From the NCBI RefSeq assembly GCF_037042905.1, contig NC_087247.1, positions 60,535,920 to 60,599,919 of the forward strand: DNA of 64,000 bases. Direction: 5' to 3'. Of this stretch, positions 1-10,096 are shown one piece after another. Each line of letters begins with the position of its first letter. Position 1 is the first letter of the stretch. A program made the position numbers and the translations under genes. This stretch comes from Lytechinus pictus (Eukaryota > Echinodermata > Echinoidea > Temnopleuroida > Toxopneustidae). Below the pieces are notes generated by a model. That model saw only the letters and a list, made by a program, of their open reading frames with translations, was not told where the DNA came from and did no database searches.

Positions 1-233
1 ACACGAGATGGTTTTGTCGGGGGTTCAAATATAGGATTGCGCTAAGTGGTAGGAAATGAAGTGTATGGTTATAAGACTTCTTGCCAATCAGCAGATTATT
101 TTTGCCATAGTTTTCAGATTTTGGTCGCAAATGTCACGTACAAAGCTGTATATTTACTTTACGTTTTCATTTCAATAAATTATTTTTTTAGCAATGAATA
201 TTCTTTCATACTAACATTTTTTGTCAACCAAGA

Positions 234-660
234 ATGACCCAATTTGTAATTAGGAATTTGAGAGCTTGTAATCAATTCAAACCATTTTATTTTATGCAAC
301 AAGCAGATAAATCCTTTTCTGTTAGAATTGATAATTTAATATCCTATCTAACACACAATTATAATGATTTGAATAAAGTACAGCAAATTCACCCTATTAA
401 CAACTAACAATTAACAATTAGGGGTTTGGTAAATGATAACATCTGTTCTCGTTGTGAAGTAGAGGAAGATATTCATCACGCTTTCATTTCTTGTGATTTG
501 AACAAACCATTCTTTGAATTTTTGAAAAAAATAATCCAGCAAATATTTCATAAAGATTTAGAAATCAATCATTAAAATTTTGTTTAAACACGAAGTAGAC
601 GAAAAATTAGTTTTACTTCTGACTATCGCACTTTGGTGCATTCACAAAGTCATCGTTTTA
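234..660 (+). pseudogene. Non-LTR retrotransposon ORF2 C-terminal fragment
   Basis: Translating the + strand gives the end of a LINE-type reverse transcriptase protein. From 423 the frame reads GLVNDNICSRCEVEEDIHH, then AFISCDL: a C-x2-C ... H ... C zinc-knuckle arrangement that follows the RT domain in many LINE ORF2 proteins. After a stop near 572 and a one-base frame change, KHEVDEKLVLLLTIALWCIH continues to about 660, resembling the hydrophobic segment downstream of that knuckle. Stops at about 405 and 572 and the shift show the copy is dead. The RT domain is absent, so this is a 5'-truncated relic. The family (L1/Tx1-like or other) cannot be settled by eye. Confidence 0.55.
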
Positions 661-710
661 AGAAACATGAGTGGAAACGAAAAGAAAGGCAATCCCAGAA
701 GGAAAAACCA

Positions 711-1288
711 GTAAGGCTGGACCAGTTACACCAGTAAAATTTAATTGGTAACTCTGGAAATTGGAACAAAATATACTGGTCTGCTATAAGCTGGACCAGT
801 AATTTTTTGATGGTCAAATTTAACTGGACCAGTATAATTTTAACTGGACCAGTAACAAATATACTGGTCAAACTAACTGGACCAGTAATAATTTTACTGG
901 TCCAATTGAACTGGACCAGTACAAATTGTGGTGGACCAGTAATTTTACTGGTCAAATTATACTGGACCAGTACAATTTTTGCTGGACCAGTAATAATTTT
1001 ACTGGTCAAATTAAACTGGACCAGTACAATTTTTGCTGGACCAGTAATAATTTTACTGGTCAAATTAAACTGGGCCAGCACAATTTTTGCTGGACCAGTA
1101 ATAATTTTACTGGTCAAATTAAACTGGACCAGTACAATTTTTGCTGGACCAGTAATAATTTTACTGGTCAAATTAAACTGGACCAGTACAATTTTTGCTG
1201 GACCAGTAATAATTTTACTGGTCAAATTAAACTGGGCCAGTACAATTTTTGCTGGACCAGTAATAATTTTACTGGTCAAATTAAACTG
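711..1288 (+). repeat. 54-bp minisatellite built on CTGGACCAGT
   Basis: Six regular 54-bp units start at 961, 1015, 1069, 1123, 1177 and 1231. Each consists of CTGGACCAGT + ACAATTTTTG, CTGGACCAGT + AATAATTTTA, then CTGGTCAAATTAAA. From 711 to 960 the same motif recurs in degenerate, irregular form. CTGGACCAG is palindromic apart from its central base, so both strands carry the motif. Because 54 is a multiple of three, several frames stay open on both strands. These long ORFs are repeat artefacts. Confidence 0.9.
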
Positions 1289-1597
1289 GATCTGAAATTC
1301 ATATTTTTAAGAGAAATAGAAAGAAGAATAGAAATGAAACCTCGGTACAGGAAAAGATATGTTCATCTACCCAAAGAGATTATGGAATATATTTGAAACA
1401 CTGTGAATTTCATGTTTCCATTTAATGTTTTTTTTAATTTATGTTAAAGATTACGTAAGATTATTGCACAATTACATTATTATGTAAATTTTTGTTTTAA
1501 TTTCTGAAATTTCCTGTAATGTCATGTATGCTCATTTTCATAATGTGTTATGTTGTTTTGTTGTAAATAAAATCCTCTAATTGAGGCCAAAAAAAAT
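1289..1597 (+). mobile_element. Probable 3' tail of the same retroelement
   Basis: Directly after the minisatellite the open frame continues as a basic peptide (LREIERRIEMKPRYRKR) and stops at 1394-1396. About 170 bases later come AATAAA (1566-1571) and an eight-A run (1589-1596). A basic C-terminus, short 3' UTR, polyadenylation signal and A tract are expected at the end of a LINE. I infer that the minisatellite expanded inside the last part of this element. An unrelated insertion is the alternative. Confidence 0.4.
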
Positions 1598-2090
1598 GCA
1601 ATTAGGCATTTCTTGGGTTGACTTTTATCAATTATTAAATATGCAATCCTAAAAAATACCTTTTTTTTTTAAGTAACTAAATAAGTTTGTGAGTGAATTT
1701 TGAAACATAATTTTAAAAACAATGGCAAAACTAATGAAAATGTTAAGAGGAAGTTTACTGCTTAGCAGGAAGTCTAATGACCATATATTTTGTTTCCTCT
1801 CATTTCTGCACAAACCTATTTTTGAACCCTTGACAAATCTCGTGTTCGTTCAAGCATGAACAAAATTTATTTCTTAAAATTGCATTTAAAATATAAGGTT
1901 TCAGAGCATCTATAAACATCAAAATATAGACATCATAATTTGAAAAGAATTTTTGATAGACTTTTCAAAACTGTCCAGTTTTTATTGATACGCACTGTAT
2001 TGATAGAATGAAGGGGCTTGTCCTTTGATAAGGTTCACTGGCCCTCTCTTATTATTTGTGCCCTTTTAAAAAGTATTTCTTTTTTACTAT
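1598..2090. other. Intergenic, nothing recognised
   Basis: AT-rich sequence with no coding frame, repeat unit or structured motif that I can support. Confidence 0.5.
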
Positions 2091-2715
2091 TGAGGGGTGA
2101 ATACAAATGAAAGTATTCTTGACTGAAAAGCAAAAGTGAAGATTGCCCCTGAAAGAAATTTCGGGTGTTTGTGGAGGGGAGTTTCCCTTCTGTCAATTCG
2201 TTTATAAAGGGGGGGGGGGGGGGTTAGTGCCTACATTTCAGTAGCCCACACTCCTATATATTATTTATATCCTTGTTTTGTCCTTATTTTAGTGTTGACA
2301 GTAATTGGGGATTAAATAAAATTAAAAAACCTCCTGATAGCAAACGGAAATATAGCTCCTAGAAGACCATTCGGTTGTTTGTAGGAAGTTTATGAAACCT
2401 CATTTCAATTTTTGGATACTAAGAAGGGCTAGGGCTGATTTGTTTAGTTGCCCGCACTCCTATAATATACTCGATGTTTTACAAATATTGAGAATGATAT
2501 AATGGAAAAAGATTGCCTGTTGAAAGCAAATAGAAAGATTGCTCCTGGTAGAGCTTTCAGTTGTTTGTAGGGGGTTTCACATATTTGCAATCTAGGGAAC
2601 TTACAAACAAGGGGCTAGTCCTAAAGTAAAAAAAAAATAGTGATCCCACCCTCCTGGGAAGATTGATCCATAAAGAAATTTCGGGTATGTGGAGCGAGTT
2701 CCCTAATTCCTTCAA
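2091..2715 (-). repeat. Diverged inverted copies of the 181-bp satellite
   Basis: The - strand sense of the 3261-4371 satellite can be followed here in degenerate form. Landmarks include AGATTGCCCCTGAAAG, then GGGGAGTTTCCCTTCT and GTAGCCCACACTCCTATA (2130-2265), a second round at about 2340-2500 (CCGCACTCCTATAATATACT), and a third to about 2715. The copies differ from each other and from the main array by many substitutions and indels. They are older and in opposite orientation. A 15-G run (2209-2223) sits inside one of them. Confidence 0.65.
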
Positions 2716-2747
2716 TACGTTTGTATTAACAAGTGGCAAGTGCGCGT

Positions 2748-2776
2748 ACACACACACACACACACAAACACACACC
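2748..2776. repeat. CA microsatellite
   Basis: A simple CA repeat with one interruption, followed by looser CA-rich and TA-rich sequence to about 2825. Confidence 0.9.
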
Positions 2777-3260
2777 ATCACACTGACACACCCTCACACG
2801 GACATATATACATATATATATATAAATTCATATTTTTTTGTATATAACTTCGAGGGAATTGAAAAAAAAATGGTTGGAATTTATGAGGGCTCCAGCCCAC
2901 AAAAGCCATCCCCCTCTCCATCTGTACGCCAGTGTTGATAACAAAAGAGAGTCAGAATAACAGCTATAGAAACAAGTGACCAAGCGAGAAAATTTATTGG
3001 GTATTGAAAGTTAATTTGCATTATACACCACTTAAAAAGCCTATACAGTGCGAATTATATTTCTGTTTCACAATGCTCTTTTTCGCGTATTATCTTGCTT
3101 CAAAACAAAAATAAGTGGGGTTAATGGTGGAGAAGGCCGTAGCCCCCTTAACCCTATCTAGCCCGAGGAGGAGGGGGGAGCTTAATAAGCCTTGACATTT
3201 TTCGCTAAACGTCTGTAATGGGCTAATAAAAGTAAAGCACTAACTATTTGTTTTTGTTTA
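2777..3260. other. Intergenic between inverted satellite blocks
   Basis: No gene seen. GGGCTAATAAAAGTAAAGCACTAAC at about 3220-3245 is the decayed leading edge of the satellite that becomes regular at 3261. Confidence 0.5.
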
Positions 3261-4371
3261 CAAATTGAAAGAAGGGAAACTCCCCTACACACACCCGAAA
3301 TTTGATTTAGGAGCAATCTTCCAATCAATCTTTATCAGAAAGAAAATTCATTCTAGATTACTCTTCAATATACGGAAGAAACATAGAGTATATATAGGGG
3401 TGTGGGCTACTAAAACTAAAGCACTAGCCCGTTGTTTTTCTTTACAAATTGAAAGAAGGGAAACCCCCCTACACACACCCAAAATATATTTCAGGAGCAA
3501 TCTTCCAATTGTATTTTATAAAGAGGACTTTTGGTTGAAATTTACTCCTCAATATACGAAAAAACATCGAGTATATAGGGGTGTGGGCTACTAAAACTAA
3601 AGCACTAGCCCGTTGTTTTTCTTTACAAATTGAAAGAAGGGAAACCCCCCTACACACACCCAAAATATATTTCAGGAGCAATCTTCCAATTGTATTTTAT
3701 AAAGAGGACTTTTAGTTGAAATTTACTCCTCAATATACGAAAAAACATCGAGTATATAGGGGTGTGGGCTACTAAAACTAAAGCACTAGCCCGTTGTTTT
3801 TCTTTACAAATTGAAAGAAGGGAAACCCCCCTACACACACCCAAAATATATTTCAGGAGCAATCTTCCAATTGTATTTTATAAAGAGGACTTTTAGTTGA
3901 AATTTACTCCTCAATATACGAAAAAACATCGAGTATATAGGGGTGTGGGCTACTAAAACTAAAGCACTAGCCCGTTGTTTTTCTTTACAAATTGAAAGAA
4001 GGGAAACCCCCTACACACACCCAAAATATATTTCAGGAGCAATCTTCCAATTGTATTTTATAAAGAGGACTTTTAGTTGAAATTTACTCCTCAATATACG
4101 AAAAAACATCGAGTATATAGGGGTGTGGGCTACTAAAACTAAAGCACTAGCCCGTTGTTTTTCTTTACAAATTGAAAGAAGGGAAACCCCCCTACACACA
4201 CCCAAAATATATTTCAGGAGCAATCTTCCAATTGTATTTTATAAAGAGGACTTTTAGTTGAAATTTACTCCTCAATATACGAAAAAACATCGAGTATATA
4301 GGGGTGTGGGCTACTAAAACTAAAGCACTAGCCCGTTGTTTTTCTTTACAAATTGAAAGAAGGGAAACCCC
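3261..4371 (+). repeat. 181-bp tandem satellite, about six units
   Basis: Units begin with CAAATTGAAAGAAGGGAAAC at 3261, 3445, 3626, 3807, 3988, 4168 and 4349, giving periods of 184, 181, 181, 181, 180 and 181. The first unit is diverged. Inner units are almost identical, and the 180-bp unit has lost one C from a C run. The last unit stops after about 23 bases at the junction with unique sequence (ACCTGAGGTCTCACAGG). The near identity of the inner units indicates recent tandem amplification or homogenisation. The 70-codon - strand frames in each unit repeat with the array and are not genes. Confidence 0.95.
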
Positions 4372-4840
4372 ACCTGAGGTCTCACAGGCCTAATTCATTC
4401 CCCATAGACTCGTGTGTTAAATTGGCACTTTAAAAAATTCATAAAAAATAAGGATGAAATTCGGGGGTCGAATGTTTACTACCAGTGGATAGGATATATA
4501 TCTGGCAATCCATATCTGACCAGAAAAGGGTCCTTCGACTGGCTCATTTTAAAAATAAATTGGCGTGTTTGAAGACATCGTCGGGGGGAGCAGATTCATC
4601 ACCTCAAACAGCAAAATAGCCCTAATCCTTCCGCCAGTCAAAATACAGTCCAAAATTGGTGATATTTCTTCCCAATTTGGGAAAAGGAAGTTCAGTAATT
4701 ACCAAAAATAGAATCAGTGTTAGATGGAAAATCATATGCATACACTTTGTCAATCAGCCATATCAAAATTAAAAAAAATGGCAATGGGTTGGCTCGAATG
4801 AATATCTATGGCCTGCCACTAGTGATTAGGCCCGTGTAGC
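4372..4840. other. Intergenic, nothing recognised
   Basis: No coding frame or repeat family that I can support. Confidence 0.4.
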
Positions 4841-5950
4841 CCTGACCCCGTTTGTTTGATTTCTACAAGAATGCACGCTTCTCTTCTTGCGCAAAATCCT
4901 GTATCTGATCTATCTTATATCGCGATATTGTTGGCTGGAACTGTTGGCTGGCTTGCTGTTGGCTGGCTTATTGTTGGCTCACTTGACATTATACAAATAA
5001 TGCATGCAGCCGAGTGCGTTAGTGGAAATGCAGAGCACGCGAGGTTTCTTTAGATAGGAGTCGCACTGTGCACGAGCCGCTTGCGGCGAGTGTCCAGTGT
5101 GCTCCATCTGAAGAAACCGAGCTTTCTCTGCATTTACTTTTACGCACGACAGAGCAAGTGCATTATTTGTTTTATAAAATAGCAACACAGAAACAATTTT
5201 TTTTAAGTTACAGTACAGTTTTGTTGGACTTCTACCGCACTGGTTTGCTTGAGCGTGCAATGTCAATTTTCGTTGCACACCTTTTGCACTACCGTGCAGT
5301 GCACAAAAAAAGTTGGATGTCATGTGACGCGTATTGACCAATCGCGATGCTTGAAATAATACAGCTATTTTATAAAGGCAAATAATGGCATGAGCCACCC
5401 AGGAGGATATGGATGCGATGTGTGCCGACTGCAGTATACTGTACTGCCGAGTAAAAATAAAATCTCTATATTCCCCCAAAAAAGTGGAGTGGAGGTAAGA
5501 TTATAGAGATCTAATTTAGACTATTTCATTTCTTTTTATAGAATCCGTAGACCATTCACTTCCTTGTGTATATATGTGCTTGAATTTAAGAGGCCTAATT
5601 TGGTTAGATAAAGTTAGAATCGTAACGTAAGCTTATGTCTTCATGTCATGACTGTCGACTGTCGTTCGTTTCCCCGGCCCCAGTTCCCACACAGGTCACA
5701 GTCAACAGAATCCTAGCAAATTTTAATGTGGGACTGTATTGACAGTATTTATATAGACTTCCATAAAGTATATAAGTTAACTGGGCTAACGTGTGATGGG
5801 GTGTCCAAACTTCGCGGACATTTCAAAAATGTAAAATATTCATCAGGCTTAAATTTGTTCACAAAATATTCACAATTTGGCCTTTTTGTGAAATTTGTCT
5901 CCTCTGTCTAAATTAATGATTTAAACATTTATCAATCATGACCTCTTTTC
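4841..5950. other. Intergenic with short GTTGGCTGG repeats
   Basis: GTTGGCTGG-like words recur four times between 4928 and 4980. The rest is CpG-containing, AT-poor sequence (about 5000-5450) without introns, domains or coding bias. The 166-codon - strand frame at 4979-5479 has no recognisable domain and is left unannotated. Nothing else is supportable. Confidence 0.35.
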
Positions 5951-5952
5951 TC

Positions 5953-5986
5953 GTGTGTGTGCGTGTGTGTGCGTGTGACGTGCACT
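5953..5986. repeat. GT/GC microsatellite
   Basis: GTGTGTGTGCGTGTGTGTGC-type simple sequence, running into CpG-containing DNA. Confidence 0.85.
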
Positions 5987-6032
5987 CCGGGCGTGCACTC
6001 GTCATGCTTGTTGACGTTGTGTTGGAAGGTTA

Positions 6033-6617
6033 CACTTCGTAATTCCGAAGGTTCGTAATTCCGAAGGTTCTTTATTCCGAAGGTTCGTAATTCCGAAACA
6101 CGTAAATTGCCTATATAGGCCTACCTCGATGTTCGTTAATCCGAAAACGTAAAAGGGTTCGTTAATCTGAACATTTGTGGCATTATTCCGAAGGTTCATT
6201 TTTCCGAAGGTTCGATAATCCGAAAACGAAATAAGGTTTGATGTTCCGAAGGTTCGTTAATCTGAAAACGAAATAAGGTTCGTTGTTCCGAAGGTTCGTT
6301 AATCCGAAAACGAAATAAGGTTCGTTGTTCCGAAGGTTCGTTAGTCCGAAAATGAAATAAGGTTCGTTAATCATTTCTTTTTCGGACTAACGAACCTTCG
6401 GAATTACGAACCTCATTTCGTTTTCGGATTAACGAACCTTCGGAATTACGAACCTCATTTCGTTTTCGGACTAACGAACCTTCGGAATTACGAACCTTAT
6501 TTCGTTTTCGGATTAACGAACCATCGGAATTACGAACCTTCGGAATTACGAACCTTCGGAAATGCAAACCTTCGTAATAACTGAACCTTCGGAATAACGA
6601 AGCTTCAGAATTACGAA
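6033..6617. repeat. Palindromic minisatellite (TTCGTTAATCCGAA type)
   Basis: Up to about 6365 the units read GGTTCGTTAATCCGAAAACG + AAATAAGGTTCGTTGTTCCGAA (about 42 bp). After that the same words appear as their reverse complement (CGGATTAACGAACCTTCGGA) to 6617. The axis is near 6365, where 6335-6358 pairs with 6372-6396 apart from one mismatch and a small slip, leaving a ~13-base loop. The outer parts of both arms shorten to 15-16-bp units of TTCGTAATTCCGAAGG type. On single-stranded DNA the whole block would fold into a large cruciform. Confidence 0.9.
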
Positions 6618-6649
6618 TGTATGCGGTGTTGGAACTAGGCCTACCCCTT

Positions 6650-7245
6650 ATTATCGACCACCTAATTTCTAAGCATCGTATTTGCAAAAATATTTATCAG
6701 TTTTACCTAGTTTTCATCTCATTTGTGCAGAAAATTGAGCAGATCAGATTCCCATTTTTTGATCGGCGACTCCGATTCAATTCGCGTACGGTATATATCG
6801 GCGAACAACGAATACGACGATTTTACATTTGCTCATTTGCACCCTTCTTTTGAAACCGACCACCTGCGATACACTAGGTTTATGGCCGAACTTGTCGCGG
6901 TGGCGAAATATTTTGACTCTTCCAAATCAGTTCTATGATGTCAACATGCTAAATGATCGTCTCACTGCTGCCAGCTCCGGCACATGATTCGACGATTGAC
7001 GACGGATATTTGTTCTATCGGATTTCTTGGTATGAACAACTGTTTTTTGGCGGGGTTCGAATCTAGTCAAAACAGTTTTTATAAATTCTACTAAATTTTT
7101 ACTTTTTTCCCCTCCGTTTTCTCTCGTAAAATCGATTCTTACTGTTCCTATGGATACTGCGCCTACTCTCCCGCGCGTGTGGTTTGTAATACCCAATAAT
7201 TTTAATGCGCGTAGCCAAGGTGGTCGGTTTCAAAAGAGGTGGTCG
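6650..7245. mobile_element. Possible small inverted-repeat element
   Basis: ATCGACCACCT at about 6653 is mirrored by AGGTGGTCGAT at about 7237. A second inner pair, CTTTTGAAACCGACCACCT (about 6848) and AGGTGGTCGGTTTCAAAAG (about 7220), is also inverted. Such nested terminal inverted repeats fit a MITE of about 600 bp. No target duplication was recognised and there is no coding sequence. Confidence 0.4.
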
Positions 7246-8329
7246 ATATGTGGTGGTCTCAGTCTTGCCATTCAATCAGTTCAGTGAAACTAAAGAAGGC
7301 ACCAACTCTGACGAAATAAACGGCAGTGAATGGACTGGTGACTTAAACCAGGATAATGCCAATTATACAAAACCAATTTTAAAAATAGTTACCACATTGA
7401 CCGCAAGATCGTAAACTAAACAATAATTGAGGATAATGTGAAGTAGTACTACAGTGCGTCCCCCAAAAAACTATACACTTTTGAAATGGCTGCCAAATAA
7501 AAAGTATATCACTTTGGGAGGAAAGACTTACATGGAAAGCCAATAAAGTCATCTTTCAAATGACACCAAAATGTTGGAAAACTATTCTGAAGTATTCATG
7601 CTTGAGTGAGCACTACCCACTTAAACAAGTATGAAAATTAGGGTGGACAGGAATTAGCCTTTCGGTTTCTTTCATTTTTTGAGAGGCGAGTCCCTTGCAA
7701 CTTGCAAACTTGAGGGTGTTGTGATGAATTAATGGTCATTCATTATCAATTTAAATTGTTAGAGCAAATTTCATTAACTATCAAATTGAAATTCCATGCA
7801 TGAGTGAGTGTGAATTGCAATCTTTAGTGCAGCATTTTAACTTTACAATGTGGGTCTCAGCCACTGAACTAGAAATACGTGGAATACGTGTCCCTATTCC
7901 CAACGTACACAAAGCCCTGCGGAAACGAAGAGCATCGGGCTTCACGCTCGACTGAGCGCGCCGCCATTTTGGTAGGTCATTACCGGTACTGGCTGGTCGA
8001 CAAACGCTGAGAAAGGAACGCAAAGAAAGTGTTCCTTGTGCTGTTTAAAGTTTTTGTTTGCTTTGTTACATCATGAACTATATGTTATTGAATACTTTCA
8101 TAACTGAAAATGTTGATTTAGTCACATTTTTGTATTAAAGGGGAGTAAACATACAGACATGAAATCATAAAAAACACGACCTTTTTCACGCGCACACTGT
8201 GACAAAGAAAGGCCCCACAACAAATATGCTTTCTGAGTAGGCCTCCAATTTGTCTGAAAAATTAAGGCCTACTAGCTGGTTGCATTAAAAAAAATCTATT
8301 AACGATTAGAAATCATGTCCTTTTTCTCT

Positions 8330-8905
8330 AGCTTTTTTTTTAACCTCCCATTCAACTATTCATCTCATCTCATTTTCTCTGATTTTCCTCTTCTATCCAT
8401 CTCTCTTATCCTCCCTTTTCTCCATCCCCTTCTATTTCTTCCATTTCTACTTTCATGACCCTCTCTCTCTTATTTCTCCCCTTTATATCATCTCGATCTC
8501 CCTCTTTATTATTTTTTCCTTTCTCTTTCATTTCTTCTTTTTCTCTTATTTCTCTCTTATTTCTCCCCTTTATTATCTCGATCTCCCTCTTTATTATTTT
8601 CCCTTTCTCTTTGGCTTCTTTCTCTCTGATTTTCCTCTTCTTTCTCATCTCTCTCTCTCTCTCTCTTACCTTCCCTTTCTATCTATCCCCCTTATATCTC
8701 TCTTTTATTTCCCCATCTCCCTTATATCGAGCCCTCTTTTATCTCCTCTATCCTTTATCGCCTTTCTCTCCTCACCTCTTTTTCATTCCTCGACATTTCC
8801 CCCTTTCTCTCTCTTTCTCTTTGATCTTCCTCTTCTTTCCATCTCTTCTCGTTGATCGTCTGTTTCTTTATTTCTCTCTCCATCTTTATTTTGCCTTTCT
8901 CATTT
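8330..8905. repeat. Polypyrimidine (CT-rich) tract
   Basis: Nearly 600 bases of C/T-dominated + strand sequence with TCTCTC runs and recurring words (TTTATTATTTT, CCTTTCTCTTT, ATCTCGATCTCCC). Frames of 155 and 80 codons here are low-complexity artefacts. The tract could form intramolecular triplex DNA. Confidence 0.9.
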
Positions 8906-9491
8906 CAACTTTCTCTATATAAATTTTGAGTAAATATTCCCTTCCCTCCCTCTCATACTGTTCAATCACACATTCAGGGTGAAAAATTGAATAGAAGTTT
9001 GAGGACAAGAAGGTTGTTACATTTAATGAGCCTTCAAAGCTGGACCTTCGTGTGCTCAGCCATGAAATATCTACTAAGTACAGTGTATATAAAAATGGGC
9101 ACAATAGAATTTGAATTCTTATGAAATTTAATTTGGAAGAGCATGGATGTTGCACGACATGTGCTTATACATCAATACACCTTTTCATAAAGGAATGGGT
9201 AATGGGTAAACAAAACCAAGTCAACTCTAACAAGTTTACTAATTAGAGCACAAATCAGAAAAGCATAGCAATGGTAATTCCATTTAAAAAGTTGTGGCAC
9301 TAAATTTCGCTTATTTTCACATACCAGTTATATGCATATCCTGGTCAGTATGAAATATTCCACGTGTCAAAAATTGCACAAAAAGACCACTACCTCTTGT
9401 CAAATATTTAAAACCCTTTTTTTAACTGCATGAATTACCAGGTACCAGTACATTGTGCATATAGAAATATGTTTGTACATGATTGGCTTAA

Positions 9492-10096
9492 AGGACAAGT
9501 CCACCCTAACAAAAAGTAGATTTGAATAAAAAGAGAAAAATCCAACAAGCATAACGCCAAAAATTTCATCAAAATTGGATGTAAAACAAGAAAATTATGA
9601 AATTTTAAAGTTTCACTTTATTTCACTAAACAGTTATATGCACATCCTGGTCGGTATGCAAATGAGGAGACTGATGATGTCATCCACTCACTATTTTATT
9701 TGTATTTTATTATAATATATGAAATGTGAAATATTCTAATTTTCTCCTCAATGTAAAGTGAGACAACAATTAATTCCTCATGAACATGTGGAATTAGCAT
9801 TGTTTAATACCATATGGTTCAGTCAAGTTGGTCATTACTGTCGAATCTGTAAAAAATGAAATATTGTATAATTCAAAAAATAAACAAAAGAAATAGTGAG
9901 TGAGTGACATCATCAACTATCTCGTTTGCATGTCACTGAGTTGTGCATATCACTGTTTTTATGAAAAATAAGCGAAACTTTAAATTGTCATAACTTTCTT
10001 ATTTTACATCCGATTTTGATGAAATTTTCAGCATTATGCTTGTTTGATTTTTCTCTATTTATTGAAATCAACATTTTTCTGGGGTGGACTTGACCT
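9492..10096. mobile_element. TTAA-flanked palindromic MITE, family A copy 1
   Basis: It starts AGGACAAGTCCACCC after TTAA (9488-9491) and ends GGGTGGACTTGACCT before TTAA (10097-10100). The arms are complementary over most of their length: ATCAAAATTGGATGTAAAAC on the left mirrors TTTTACATCCGATTTTGAT on the right. A TTAA duplication is typical of piggyBac and Kolobok superfamilies. There is no coding capacity. A second full copy lies at 55326-55913. Confidence 0.85.

Noticed and set aside
650-1396. Long overlapping frames of 156-209 codons on both strands
   Set aside because: They follow a 54-bp tandem repeat whose length is a multiple of three. The translations are repeats of one 18-residue unit.
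3261-4371. CRISPR-like repetitive array
   Set aside because: The 181-bp units are contiguous with no unique spacers, in a eukaryotic context. This is a satellite.
4979-5479. 166-codon - strand frame
   Set aside because: No domain, no coding-like composition and no splice or promoter context that I could recognise.
7040-7070. tRNA gene suggested by GGGGTTCGAATC
   Set aside because: Only a B-box-like word is present. No A box or cloverleaf pairing at the right distance.
8406-8922. Frames of 80 and 155 codons
   Set aside because: Low-complexity pyrimidine tract. The translations consist mostly of Ser, Leu, Phe and Pro, or Lys, Arg and Glu.
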